The translations under genes and the position numbers were made by a program. From contig NZ_JAENGP010000007.1 of NCBI RefSeq assembly GCF_016595155.1, positions 1 to 64,000 of the forward strand: a stretch of DNA of 64,000 bases, in the 5' to 3' direction. Below the pieces are notes generated by a model that ran no database searches, was not told where the DNA came from, and saw only the letters and a program-made list of their open reading frames with translations. Positions 48,063 to 56,929 of the stretch are shown here, piece after piece; position 1 is the first letter of the stretch; each line of letters begins with the position of its first letter. This DNA comes from Advenella mandrilli. Lineage in GTDB: Bacteria; Pseudomonadota; Gammaproteobacteria; Burkholderiales; Burkholderiaceae_B.

Positions 48063-48119
48063 AAAATATAAAACGCTGTGTCTGCTTCTTGAATCCAGGC
48101 ATGGCCTAAGGAGTTGGTC

Positions 48120-49094
48120 ATGAGTTTTGCAAAAATTATAGGTTCGGGCAGTTATTTGCCGGAAAACTGTGTTACTAACGACCAGTTGGCGGCCAAACTG
48201 GCAGAAAAAGGGGTGGAAACCTCCAATGAATGGATCGTGACACGTACCGGCATCAGCCAGCGTCATCTGGCCAGTGATAATGAAAAAACCAGTGATCTGG
48301 CCGTTATTGCTGCCCAGCGTGCCATTGAAGATGCCGGGATCGATGCCGCTGACATCGACCTGATTATCGTGGCCACCTCCACACCCGATTTCATCTTTCC
48401 CAGTACGGCATGTATTGTGCAGTCCCGCCTGGGTATCAAGGGTGGTGCCGCTTTCGATCTTCAGGCTGTATGTAGCGGCTTTGTTTATGCACTGGCAACG
48501 GCAGACAGTTTCATTAAGGCCAACAATGCAAAATGTGCACTGGTTATCGGTGCTGAAACCTTTTCCCGTATTTTAGACTGGAATGATCGTGGTACTTGCG
48601 TGCTGTTTGGCGATGGTGCCGGTGCAGTGCTGCTCCAGGCTTCCGAAAAACCCGGTATTATGGCTACCCAGCTTAATGCCGACGGTTCCCTTAATACCAT
48701 TCTGAATACCCCCGGGCGTATCGAGAACGGGGTGGTAACCGGTGATCCGTTCCTGCGCATGGATGGCCAGGCCGTTTTCAAGCAGGCCGTTACCGTCCTT
48801 GAGAAATCCGCCCATCAGGTTTGTGAAAAAGCGGGTGTCTCACTAGATGACATAGATTGGATGGTTCCTCATCAGGCCAATATCCGCATTATCAATTATC
48901 TGGGTCGCAAACTGGGCCTGCCTACTGAAAAAATCGTGACGACCGTTGCTGAACATGCCAATACATCGGCAGCCAGCGTGCCCCTGGCCTTTGACGCCGC
49001 CCGCAAGGACGGACGTATCAAGGCAGGTGACTGCGTGCTGATGCAGGGCGTTGGTGGTGGTTTCACCTGGGGTTCCGCATTGGTACGCCTGTAA
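48120..49094 (+). CDS. fabH: Beta-ketoacyl-ACP synthase III
   Basis: 324-aa enzyme that condenses acetyl-CoA with malonyl-ACP to start fatty acid synthesis. The catalytic triad is Cys in [12 protein letters not shown], His in VPHQANIRI and Asn in EHANTSAAS. The [16 protein letters not shown]-terminus is typical. The ATG at 48120 follows an AAGGAG site; a TTG two codons earlier is less likely. Confidence 0.95.
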   Translation: MSFAKIIGSGSYLPENCVTNDQLAAKLAEKGVETSNEWIVTRTGISQRHLASDNEKTSDLAVIAAQRAIEDAGIDAADIDLIIVATSTPDFIFPSTACIVQSRLGIKGGAAFDLQAVCSGFVYALATADSFIKANNAKCALVIGAETFSRILDWNDRGTCVLFGDGAGAVLLQASEKPGIMATQLNADGSLNTILNTPGRIENGVVTGDPFLRMDGQAVFKQAVTVLEKSAHQVCEKAGVSLDDIDWMVPHQANIRIINYLGRKLGLPTEKIVTTVAEHANTSAASVPLAFDAARKDGRIKAGDCVLMQGVGGGFTWGSALVRL

Positions 49095-49118
49095 ATAAAT
49101 CTTAAGAGACAAACCAAG

Positions 49119-50051
49119 ATGAAAATTGCTTTTGTATTTCCGGGTCAGGGTTCACAAACCGTAGGCATGCTTAATAGCTGGGCCGAAAACCAGACCGTCA
49201 CGCAAGTTATCGAACGGGCCTCAGCAGCGCTGAACCAGGATCTGGCCACGCTGATTGCCGAAGGTCCGGCTGAACAGCTCAATTTAACCACCAACACCCA
49301 GCCTGTCATGCTGGCGGCCAGTTATGCCATGTATCAGGCTTATATTCAGGCCGGTGGTCCGCAGGCCGCGTTAATGGCCGGCCATAGCCTGGGTGAATAT
49401 TCCGCCTTGGCGGCTGCCGGTTCCTTTTCGCTTGAAGACGCGGTGCGTCTGGTAAGGGTAAGGGCCGATGCCATGCAGGCTGCTGTACCTGTGGGTACGG
49501 GTGGTATGGCTGCTATTTTGGGCCTTGATGACGACACCGTGCGCAAGGTGTGTGCCGATGCGGCCCAAGGTGAAGTGGTAGAGGCGGTTAACTTCAATGC
49601 GCCTGCACAAGTCGTTATTGCCGGCCATAAGGCAGCGGTTGAGCGCGCCTGTAATCTGGCTAAACAGGCCGGTGCCAAACGTGCCTTGCCTTTACCTGTT
49701 TCCGCGCCTTTTCATGCTAGTCTGCTTAAGCCGGCTGCCCTTGTTTTGGAAAATGCCCTGTCTGGTATTACAATGGCGATGCCCTCTGTCGATGTTATTA
49801 ATAACGTTGATGTGGCAGTGGCCGCAACACCCGAAGCTATTCGTGATGCGCTGGTGCGCCAGGCCTGGCATCCGGTGCGTTGGGTGGAAACCATTCTTGC
49901 CATGAAACAACAGGGCGTAACCCATGTTGTCGAATGTGGTCCGGGCAAGGTATTAAGTGGTCTGGTGAAACGAATCGAGCCTGAAATGACAGGGATCTCC
50001 ATGTATGATCCCGCGTCCATGCAGGCTGCCCTGGAAATTTTGAAGGGATAA
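49119..50051 (+). CDS. fabD: Malonyl-CoA:ACP transacylase
   Basis: 310-aa enzyme loading malonyl groups onto ACP. It has IAFVFPGQGSQTVGM at the N-terminus, the nucleophile Ser in GHSLGEYSALAAAG, the catalytic His in VSAPFHASLL, and VVECGPGKVLSGL. It lies between fabH (24 bases) and fabG (11 bases). Confidence 0.95.
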   Translation: MKIAFVFPGQGSQTVGMLNSWAENQTVTQVIERASAALNQDLATLIAEGPAEQLNLTTNTQPVMLAASYAMYQAYIQAGGPQAALMAGHSLGEYSALAAAGSFSLEDAVRLVRVRADAMQAAVPVGTGGMAAILGLDDDTVRKVCADAAQGEVVEAVNFNAPAQVVIAGHKAAVERACNLAKQAGAKRALPLPVSAPFHASLLKPAALVLENALSGITMAMPSVDVINNVDVAVAATPEAIRDALVRQAWHPVRWVETILAMKQQGVTHVVECGPGKVLSGLVKRIEPEMTGISMYDPASMQAALEILKG

Positions 50052-50062
50052 GGAATAAAAAT

Positions 50063-50809
50063 ATGTCTGAAGTAAAAGAATTAACGGGTCAGGTTGCCCT
50101 GGTTACCGGTGCAACACGGGGGTTGGGCAAGGCCATTGCGCTTGAGCTGGCCAAACGTGGTGCCACCGTTATTGGTACGGCAACGTCAGAAGCCGGCGCA
50201 CAAGGCATAAACGCCGAATTGTCCGGCTTTGGCGGTCGGGGCGTGGTGCTTGATGTCACCAATGCCGCTTCCTGCGATGCGTTGCTGGCAGAGCTGGCCA
50301 AAGAAGGGGCTCCCCATATTTTGGTTAATAATGCCGGCATCACGCGCGATGGTCTGGCCATGCGCATGAAAGATGAAGACTGGTCTGCCGTCATGGATAC
50401 CAACCTGGGTTCGGTTTTCCGCATGTCACGTGGCGTTCTCAAAGCCATGATGAAAGCACGTTCAGGCCGTATCATTAATGTGACGTCGGTGGTTGGCTCG
50501 AGTGGTAACCCTGGTCAGGCCAATTATGCGGCTGCCAAAGCCGGTGTTGCGGGCATGAGCCGGGCGCTGGCTCGTGAACTGGGTAGCCGTAATATTACCG
50601 TTAACTGTGTCGCACCGGGCTTTATTGATACCGACATGACCCGTGCCCTGGGAGAATCGCAAACCACCGCTTTGTTGGGTCAGATTCCCTTGGGACGTCT
50701 TGGTCAGCCCGAAGACGTAGCCAATGCGGTGGCGTTTCTGGCCAGTCCTGCGGCTGCTTATATTACGGGTACAACCCTGCATGTAAATGGCGGCATGTAT
50801 ATGCAGTAG
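50063..50809 (+). CDS. fabG: 3-oxoacyl-ACP reductase
   Basis: 248-aa NADPH-dependent short-chain dehydrogenase reducing 3-oxoacyl-ACP. The cofactor motif is VTGATRGLGKAIA, followed by VNNAGITRDGL. Catalytic residues are Ser in INVTSVVGSSGN and Tyr/Lys in ANYAAAKAGVAG. It ends in GGMYMQ. A spacer of 257 bases carrying the acpP promoter follows. Confidence 0.95.
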   Translation: MSEVKELTGQVALVTGATRGLGKAIALELAKRGATVIGTATSEAGAQGINAELSGFGGRGVVLDVTNAASCDALLAELAKEGAPHILVNNAGITRDGLAMRMKDEDWSAVMDTNLGSVFRMSRGVLKAMMKARSGRIINVTSVVGSSGNPGQANYAAAKAGVAGMSRALARELGSRNITVNCVAPGFIDTDMTRALGESQTTALLGQIPLGRLGQPEDVANAVAFLASPAAAYITGTTLHVNGGMYMQ

Positions 50810-51008
50810 TGCTGTTTTTTAGCACGTTTTAGGGTAGTACAAAGAATTTATTTGTCTTGTTTGTCTTTTTTTAAAGCAAAAAGATTTATTTTTAATAAAA
50901 TGCACAGTAAGCAGTACGCGCATTTTAACTTTTTAGATGGTATTTTGGTTTTATAAGTTTTTTAATACTTATTTGCTAAAATAATTTTTTTTTGTCAAAA
51001 ATAGCCTT

Positions 51009-51036
51009 TTGCACTTTATAAGCATTTGGCTATAAT
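51009..51036 (+). promoter_or_regulatory. Strong promoter of acpP
   Basis: TTGCAC (51009-51014), a 16-base spacer, and a consensus TATAAT (51031-51036), 30 bases before the acpP ATG. The upstream part of the spacer (50860-51000) is very A/T-rich, like an UP element. A GGAGAG site follows. This fits the very high expression expected for acyl carrier protein. Confidence 0.8.
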
Positions 51037-51066
51037 TCGCGGGATTCATTCCCTTTGGAGAGTTAA

Positions 51067-51303
51067 ATGGATAGCATCGAACAACGCGTCAAGAAGATTG
51101 TCGCAGAACAGCTTGGCGTTAATGAAGCTGAAATCAAAAACGAGTCTTCTTTTCTTGACGATCTAGGTGCCGATTCACTGGATATGGTTGAGCTGGTAAT
51201 GGCTCTGGAAGACGAGTTCGAAACAGAGATTCCTGACGAAGAAGCAGAAAAAATCACGACCGTTCAGCAAGCTGTTGATTACATCAACAAAAATAAAGCT
51301 TAA
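51067..51303 (+). CDS. acpP: Acyl carrier protein
   Basis: 78-aa acidic protein carrying acyl chains on a phosphopantetheine arm. The modified serine is in [16 protein letters not shown]. It begins [18 protein letters not shown]. It has its own strong promoter and a structured 199-base spacer separates it from fabF. Confidence 0.97.
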   Translation: MDSIEQRVKKIVAEQLGVNEAEIKNESSFLDDLGADSLDMVELVMALEDEFETEIPDEEAEKITTVQQAVDYINKNKA

Positions 51304-51316
51304 TGTAGCCGTTCCA

Positions 51317-51434
51317 GCCATTGATCCATTCAGGGTCAATGGCCGGTTGATGCAAAAGCGCTTGGGAAAGCGTTGTGTCTGGTAGTCTGTTGCTTGTCAG
51401 GCTATATTGCATTATGGTTTTCCCAAGCGTTTTG
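51317..51434 (+). promoter_or_regulatory. Structured acpP-fabF spacer
   Basis: A first hairpin pairs 51317-51327 with 51333-51343 (GCCATTGATCC / GGGTCAATGGC, one G-T pair, 5-base loop). A second, long-range pairing joins CGCTTGGGAAA (51359-51369) to TTTCCCAAGCG (51419-51429), followed by TTTT. It may act as a partial terminator or mRNA-stability element that keeps fabF expression below acpP. Confidence 0.5.
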
Positions 51435-51502
51435 TTGTTGATGGCAATAGGCCAAAGCAATCATTCGATTCATTTAAATACAAATTAAGGTAGGAGTCTT
51501 CT

Positions 51503-52732
51503 GTGAAAAGACGTGTCGTAATTACTGGCTTGGGTATTGTTTCCCCGGTAGGCAATTCAATTGATACAGCCTGGGATAATATCATCAACGGACGTTCCGG
51601 AATTGGTCGCATTACCCGGTTTGATGCTTCAGGCTTCAATTCACAGATTGCCGGTGAGGTCAGGGATTTTGACTTGACCCAATATATGTCTGCCAAAGAG
51701 GGCAAGCAAATGGATACCTTTATCCATTACGGCATTGCCGCCAGTATTGATGCCTGGCGTGACTCCGGTCTGGATATTAACAAAGAAAATGCCGAGCGCA
51801 TTGGTGTGATTGTCAGTTCGGGTATTGGTGGTTTACATCGTATCGAAGACACCCAAACCGAATACCTGGCAAAGGGGCCGCGTCGCATTTCCCCGTTCTT
51901 TGTGCCTGCTTCACTCATTAACCTTATTTCCGGCCATCTTACCATTATGCTTGGCCTGAAAGGCCCCAGCTACGCAGTCGTGTCGGCCTGCACAACTGGC
52001 CTGCATTCCATTGGTGATGCTGCCCGTCTGATTGAATACGGTGATGCCGACGTGATGCTTGCCGGTGGTGCCGAGGCAACCGTTTCGCCGTTGGGTATTG
52101 GCGGTTTTGCCGCCATGCGTGCGCTTTCTACCCGTAACGACGATCCTGAAACCGCTTCACGCCCCTGGGACACCGAGCGTGATGGTTTTGTGTTGGGTGA
52201 AGGGGCAGGGGTACTGGTTCTTGAAGAATACGAACATGCCAAAAAACGCGGAGCCCGCATTTATGGCGAATTTACCGGCTATGGCATGAGCTCCGACGCG
52301 CACCACATTACCGCTCCCGATAGCGATGGCCCGCGTCGTGGTATTATCAACGCCCTGAATAATGCAAAAATCAACCCTGATCAGGTTGATTACGTGAATG
52401 CACATGGTACATCAACACCGCTGGGCGACCAGAACGAAACCAATGCGCTTAAACTGGCTTTGGGCGATCACGCCTATAAAACCGTCGTCAACTCCACCAA
52501 GTCCATGACCGGACATTTGCTGGGGGCAGCAGGCGGTATCGAAGCCGTCTTCACGACCTTGGCAGTGCATCATCAAATATCTCCGCCAACCATTAATATT
52601 TTCAATCAGGATCCGGGCTGTGACCTTGATTACTGCGCCAACCAGGCTCGTGAAATGAAAATAGAATACGCACTGTCCAACTCGTTTGGTTTTGGTGGTA
52701 CAAACGGTTCAATGGTTGTGAAACGGGTTTGA
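51503..52732 (+). CDS. fabF: Beta-ketoacyl-ACP synthase II
   Basis: 409-aa elongating condensing enzyme. It starts with GTG after a TAGGAG site (MKRRVVITGLGIVSPVG). The active-site Cys is in VVSACTTGLHSIGDA. The two His are in VNAHGTSTPLGDQNE and KSMTGHLLGAAGGIEA. It ends in SNSFGFGGTNGSMVVKRV. Closely followed by the YgfX-like gene. Confidence 0.96.
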   Translation: MKRRVVITGLGIVSPVGNSIDTAWDNIINGRSGIGRITRFDASGFNSQIAGEVRDFDLTQYMSAKEGKQMDTFIHYGIAASIDAWRDSGLDINKENAERIGVIVSSGIGGLHRIEDTQTEYLAKGPRRISPFFVPASLINLISGHLTIMLGLKGPSYAVVSACTTGLHSIGDAARLIEYGDADVMLAGGAEATVSPLGIGGFAAMRALSTRNDDPETASRPWDTERDGFVLGEGAGVLVLEEYEHAKKRGARIYGEFTGYGMSSDAHHITAPDSDGPRRGIINALNNAKINPDQVDYVNAHGTSTPLGDQNETNALKLALGDHAYKTVVNSTKSMTGHLLGAAGGIEAVFTTLAVHHQISPPTINIFNQDPGCDLDYCANQAREMKIEYALSNSFGFGGTNGSMVVKRV

Positions 52733-52733
52733 T

Positions 52734-53171
52734 TTGTCATCTTCCCACTTGAATCTTCATTGGTCGGTTTTACTTGAAATCCGGCCAGGCAGGTTTGAAT
52801 GTTATTGCAAAGCATGCATATTGTTGGTAGCGGTTACATGCCTTGCCGGCATTTCTTTGGGGCTTGGGCTGGCTGCCATTTTTCTGGCTCATGCCCAACC
52901 CTCCCAGTCCACCCCATCCCTTCTCCAGATTAATGCTGCCCAGCCATGGGCGCTTACCGGCAATGGTGTGCACCAGCACCTTATCTTGCGACAATTCTGG
53001 CAGGGGCCTTTCTGGCTTACCCTGTATCTTGAAAATCCATTTAATCATCAAATGTCAGAAAAACTGATCACCATTTGGCCATTTACCGTTGATAAAAACG
53101 GTTGGCGTAAACTTAGGGTTCTGTGTCATGCCATGCGCTGGAACCGGGCTCTTCAACAGGAGGTGGCATGA
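52734..53171 (+). CDS. YgfX-like small membrane protein
   Basis: 145-aa protein between fabF and rpoE. A hydrophobic stretch (about residues 28-50, LLVAVTCLAGISLGLGLAAIFL) suggests a membrane anchor or hairpin. The C-terminal LITIWPFTVDKNGWRKLRVLC resembles the tail of YgfX (CptA) family proteins, which are often poorly conserved. A protein of this kind occupies the same slot in related genomes (recalled). The only plausible start in frame is a TTG at 52734, two bases after the fabF stop, so the N-terminus is uncertain. Its stop overlaps the rpoE start (ATGA). Confidence 0.6.
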   Translation: MSSSHLNLHWSVLLEIRPGRFECYCKACILLVAVTCLAGISLGLGLAAIFLAHAQPSQSTPSLLQINAAQPWALTGNGVHQHLILRQFWQGPFWLTLYLENPFNHQMSEKLITIWPFTVDKNGWRKLRVLCHAMRWNRALQQEVA

Positions 53172-53767
53172 GTGAGCGTGACGTCGATGCAGAACTGGTT
53201 GCCCGTGTGCAGAAAGGCGATAAACGGGCATTTGACTTGCTGGTACTTAAATACCAGCGAAAAATAATGCGTTTGCTTTCACGCATGCTAAATAACCATG
53301 CCGAAGTTGAAGACATTGCCCAGGAAACCTTTATCAAGGCTTATCGTGCCTTGCCCCAGTTCAGGGGAGACAGTGCCTTTTATACCTGGCTTTATCGCAT
53401 TGCCATTAACACAGCCCGTAACTGGCTTTCATCCAATCAGCGCAAAATGCTGGTGTCAGATACCTTTGAAACAAAAGATGGCGAAACTTTTTCCCAATCC
53501 GACAATCTTATAGACATTGATACACCTGAATCACGGATGGTTTCCAGGGAAATTGGCCAAACTGTCAATAAGGCGATTGAAGATTTGCCCGAAGACTTGC
53601 GTACGGCAATTGTACTGCGCGAAATAGAAGGTTTGAGCTACGAGGAAATTGCACAAACCATGGAGTGCCCCATTGGAACCGTCAGATCCAGGATTTTCAG
53701 AGCCAGGGAAGCGATCGCTGCCCGACTCAAGCCTGTTTTGGGCCAGGATAGCGGTCGTCGCTGGTAA
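53168..53767 (+). CDS. rpoE: RNA polymerase sigma-E factor
   Basis: 199-aa extracytoplasmic-function sigma factor (RpoE/AlgU) controlling envelope stress. Region 2 includes FDLLVLKYQRKIMRLLSRML and EDIAQETFIKAYRAL. Region 4 includes DLRTAIVLREIEGLSYEEIA and CPIGTVRSRIFRAREAI. The ATG at 53168 follows AGGAGG and overlaps the previous stop; the frame is open 15 codons upstream. rseA, rseB and mucD follow. Confidence 0.94.
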   Translation: MSERDVDAELVARVQKGDKRAFDLLVLKYQRKIMRLLSRMLNNHAEVEDIAQETFIKAYRALPQFRGDSAFYTWLYRIAINTARNWLSSNQRKMLVSDTFETKDGETFSQSDNLIDIDTPESRMVSREIGQTVNKAIEDLPEDLRTAIVLREIEGLSYEEIAQTMECPIGTVRSRIFRAREAIAARLKPVLGQDSGRRW

Positions 53768-53778
53768 GGAGCTGATAT

Positions 53779-54288
53779 ATGAACACAACACATTCAACAT
53801 TAAATGAATCGCAGTCACTTGACTGGGATGAGTCCATATCGGCGCTTATCGATGGTGAAGATACCCGTTTTGATCTGGAAAATCTTGATAATTCCTATGG
53901 CAGGCAAGTTTGGGATACCTATCATCTCATTGGCGATGTCATGCGCAGTGAGGAGCTGGCCATCAAACCTTCAGACCTGTTTTATGCAAGGGTCAGCAAA
54001 GCCATTGATGCCGAGCCATTACCAGCCGTTCCGGCGCGCCGTCTGGGCTTGCGCCAGGGCTTGTCTGGCCTGGCGGTAGCCGCTGCCGTGGCATCAGTGG
54101 TGTGGGTGGTTCAGCCGTTTATGGCTGAAGAGCAGGCGGCACCAGTGGTGGCACCGGTAGTGGCATCACAAACCGCACCCAGTAATGAATTGAACCGGGA
54201 TTACAATGATTATATTCATGCGCATCGCCAAATGGTGGGTGCGCGTCCTGTACATCATGTTTCCTATGAGTACGGAGTCAATCGCTAA
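53779..54288 (+). CDS. rseA: Anti-sigma-E factor RseA
   Basis: 169-aa inner-membrane anti-sigma factor. The cytoplasmic N-terminal sigma-binding domain contains LDWDESISALIDGED and QVWDTYHLIGDVMRSEEL. One membrane segment lies near residues 97-116 (LSGLAVAAAVASVVWVVQP), followed by a short periplasmic tail of about 50 residues ending HVSYEYGVNR. Regulated proteolysis of this protein releases sigma-E in other bacteria. Its stop overlaps the rseB start by one base. Confidence 0.88.
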   Translation: MNTTHSTLNESQSLDWDESISALIDGEDTRFDLENLDNSYGRQVWDTYHLIGDVMRSEELAIKPSDLFYARVSKAIDAEPLPAVPARRLGLRQGLSGLAVAAAVASVVWVVQPFMAEEQAAPVVAPVVASQTAPSNELNRDYNDYIHAHRQMVGARPVHHVSYEYGVNR

Positions 54289-55322
54289 TGGTTCATTATT
54301 TATCAAGCCCGGTATTAAGGAAAACAAAAACAAAATGGCTGTCTCTGGTGCTTGCCGGAGCGGTTTTTGCAACCCCTGCCATGGCCCAGACGGTCACTCC
54401 CCTTACCGGAGATGAGCTGGTGGCCTTTCTTGAACAAGTACAGAAAGCATCGGTCATTAATGATTACAGTGGTGTGTTTACCTATCAGCAAGGTGAGCAG
54501 ATTATGTCTTCGCGGGTGACACACATTGTTGATGGTGAAGGCGTTAAAGAGCGGCTTGAGCTGCTTGATGGCGATCCGCAAGAGTATTTGCGTACCAATG
54601 ACGTTGTGCAGTGCTTAATGCCTGAACAGAAAAAAATTGTCCTGACTCCGGCCCGTAAAGACCGTTTTCCGGCATTCCTGCAAACCGAAGCCAAACACGT
54701 AAACCAATATTACATGGCTACCCTTAGTGACAAAAAAGAAAGGGTTGCCGGCCACGAATGCCGACTGCTGGAACTCTCGCCGCGCACGCCAGACCGTTAT
54801 GGCCATCGCCTATGCATTGACGTCAAATCAAAACTGTTATTGAAATCCCAAACGGTCGGACTGGATAACAAGGTGGTGGAACAGGTGGCATTTACCGGCC
54901 TGGTCATGGGTAAGGATGTGAATACCGCCTTGCTGACACCCAGTTATAAACTCAAGGACTGGGTAGTTGAAAAAGAAGAACTTGTTTCAGTTGATTTCGC
55001 CAGGGAGGGCTGGAAATTGCGTGCCCCTCAGGGGTACGTGCCGATTCTAAGTATTATCAGGCCTAAAGGAACTAATCAACAAGTTAAGCACCTAATTCTT
55101 TCAGACGGCCTTTCTTCAATCTCTGTTTTTGTACAACAAGTGACAGAGGCGGAAAAAACGTTGCAGGCTCATGGTGCAGTGCAAGTGGGCTCTCTTAATG
55201 TTTTTCGCCAGCGGGTAGACAACTACTGGGTAACCGTCATTGGCGCAGTGCCCATGAATACCCTTGAAGAAATGGCAGTGTCGGCTAAATTTATTCCACC
55301 CGTATCATCCAAATTGAATTAG
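54288..55322 (+). CDS. rseB: Sigma-E regulatory protein RseB/MucB
   Basis: 344-aa periplasmic protein that binds RseA and shields it from DegS until lipopolysaccharide/outer membrane stress. The signal peptide ends in AGAVFATPAMAQ (cleavage after AMA). The N-terminal LolA-like domain starts with FLEQVQKASVINDYSGVFTY. The C-terminal domain contains GWKLRAPQGYVPI and LSDGLSSISVFVQQV. It lies between rseA and mucD. Confidence 0.9.
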   Translation: MVHYLSSPVLRKTKTKWLSLVLAGAVFATPAMAQTVTPLTGDELVAFLEQVQKASVINDYSGVFTYQQGEQIMSSRVTHIVDGEGVKERLELLDGDPQEYLRTNDVVQCLMPEQKKIVLTPARKDRFPAFLQTEAKHVNQYYMATLSDKKERVAGHECRLLELSPRTPDRYGHRLCIDVKSKLLLKSQTVGLDNKVVEQVAFTGLVMGKDVNTALLTPSYKLKDWVVEKEELVSVDFAREGWKLRAPQGYVPILSIIRPKGTNQQVKHLILSDGLSSISVFVQQVTEAEKTLQAHGAVQVGSLNVFRQRVDNYWVTVIGAVPMNTLEEMAVSAKFIPPVSSKLN

Positions 55323-55335
55323 GAAAGGGATTTAC

Positions 55336-56847
55336 ATGAAAAAAATATTGCATAATAAATTAAAACGCAGCGTGTTGTATACCGTGATTGGATTAAGTGC
55401 TGCTTATGCCGGGCTTTCTTATGTCGGTGGTGATGTTGCCCAGGCCCAGCCTGCACAAAATGAAACAATTTCAGTAAGTATGGCTGGATTGCCCGATTTC
55501 ACGGGTATTGTCGCTGAAACAGAAAACGCCGTGGTTAATATCCGTACCATGGAAACCTTATCAACCCGTGCCCGTGGCGGTTTCGATCCCAACGGAGACC
55601 CTTCCGAGTTGTTCCGGTTTTTCTTCGGTCCCGACTTTATGCCACCACGTGCCACACCGCAACCGCGTCAGCGTGGTAATAATCAGCCTGAAAGAACCGT
55701 ACCACGTGGCGTGGGATCGGGTTTTGTTATTTCAGATGATGGTTACATCATTACCAACAACCATGTTATTTCCGGTGCCTCAAAAATTCTGGTTACCCTT
55801 AACAGTGGCAAAGAATACACCGCCAAGGTCATTGGTTCAGATCAACGTACCGATATTGCCCTGATCAAGATTGAAAATGATGAAAAATTGCCAACCCTTA
55901 AAATTGGCGATTCCAATACCCTGAAAAAAGGTCAGTGGGTACTGGCTATCGGCTCTCCATTTGGACTTGATTCTACAGTTACGTCAGGTATTATCAGTGC
56001 CATTAACCGGGATACCGGCGAGTACCTGCCTTTTATTCAGACTGACGTGGCGGTGAATCCGGGCAACTCGGGCGGACCGCTTATTAATTTGAATGGTGAA
56101 GTGGTTGGTGTGAATTCGCAAATCGTTTCCCAAAGTGGCGGTTTTATGGGCATCTCCCTGTCTATTCCCATTGATGAAGCCATGCAGGTTGTAAACCAGC
56201 TTAAGGAAACTGGCAAGGTTACCCGTGGCCGCATTGGTGTGCAAATTGGTGCGGTAGCCGATGAAGTCGCTAAGGCATTGGGGCTTGAAGATGATTCAGG
56301 TGCACTGGTTAGTAACGTAGAGCAGGGTGGGCCGGCTGATAAGGCGGGTATTATGGCGGGTGACGTTATTATTGGCTTCAATGGTTCAGAGGTCAAGAAG
56401 TGGTCAGACCTTCCACGTATTGTGGGCCAGACAAAACCCGATACCGAATCAAATATCGAAGTATGGCGCCGTGGCAAGAAACAAACCTTGAAAATCACCG
56501 TGGGTGAAGTGCCTTCCAATCCGGCTGATGAAGTAGTCGCCAGCCAGGAAGAGACAGAAAAACCCGTCAAGGCTGATCGTCTGGGGCTGGTTGTGGGTAA
56601 TGTATCCCAGGAAACCATGACCCGGTTGCGCATCAAGGGGGGTGTCCAGATTACCGAGGTTGATGGTCCCGGACAGGCTGCCGGCTTGCGTACCGATGAT
56701 ATTATTCTGGCCGTCAACAACCAGGATATCAATGACGTCAAGCAGTTTGAAGAGATAGTTGGCAAGCTACCCAAAGACAAAGCGGCCGCTTTGTTAATCC
56801 GTCGTGAAAATTTAACTCAGTGGGTGCCTGTAACGCCGTCAAAATAA
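55336..56847 (+). CDS. mucD: Periplasmic serine protease MucD/DegP-type
   Basis: 503-aa Do-family protease/chaperone. It has an N-terminal export signal (about residues 1-40, hydrophobic around [19 protein letters not shown]). The catalytic triad is His in ITNNHVIS, Asp in [10 protein letters not shown] and Ser in [11 protein letters not shown]. Two PDZ domains (about residues 290-385 and 410-500) follow. Its place after rseB, and the DegQ/MucD-like loop, suggest the envelope-stress protease of the operon. A terminator follows. Confidence 0.93.
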   Translation: MKKILHNKLKRSVLYTVIGLSAAYAGLSYVGGDVAQAQPAQNETISVSMAGLPDFTGIVAETENAVVNIRTMETLSTRARGGFDPNGDPSELFRFFFGPDFMPPRATPQPRQRGNNQPERTVPRGVGSGFVISDDGYIITNNHVISGASKILVTLNSGKEYTAKVIGSDQRTDIALIKIENDEKLPTLKIGDSNTLKKGQWVLAIGSPFGLDSTVTSGIISAINRDTGEYLPFIQTDVAVNPGNSGGPLINLNGEVVGVNSQIVSQSGGFMGISLSIPIDEAMQVVNQLKETGKVTRGRIGVQIGAVADEVAKALGLEDDSGALVSNVEQGGPADKAGIMAGDVIIGFNGSEVKKWSDLPRIVGQTKPDTESNIEVWRRGKKQTLKITVGEVPSNPADEVVASQEETEKPVKADRLGLVVGNVSQETMTRLRIKGGVQITEVDGPGQAAGLRTDDIILAVNNQDINDVKQFEEIVGKLPKDKAAALLIRRENLTQWVPVTPSK

Positions 56848-56868
56848 GGCTACAATACGACATACGCT

Positions 56869-56894
56869 AAAAGGGCGCATAGCGCCCTTTTTTT
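56869..56894 (+). terminator. Terminator after mucD
   Basis: Stem AAAAGGGCGC / GCGCCCTTTT (56869-56878 and 56882-56891) with a 3-base loop, ending in seven T (56888-56894). It ends the rpoE-rseA-rseB-mucD transcript. Confidence 0.92.
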
Positions 56895-56929
56895 ATGAGT
56901 CCAATACAAAAATTTTTATTCAGCCTTAT

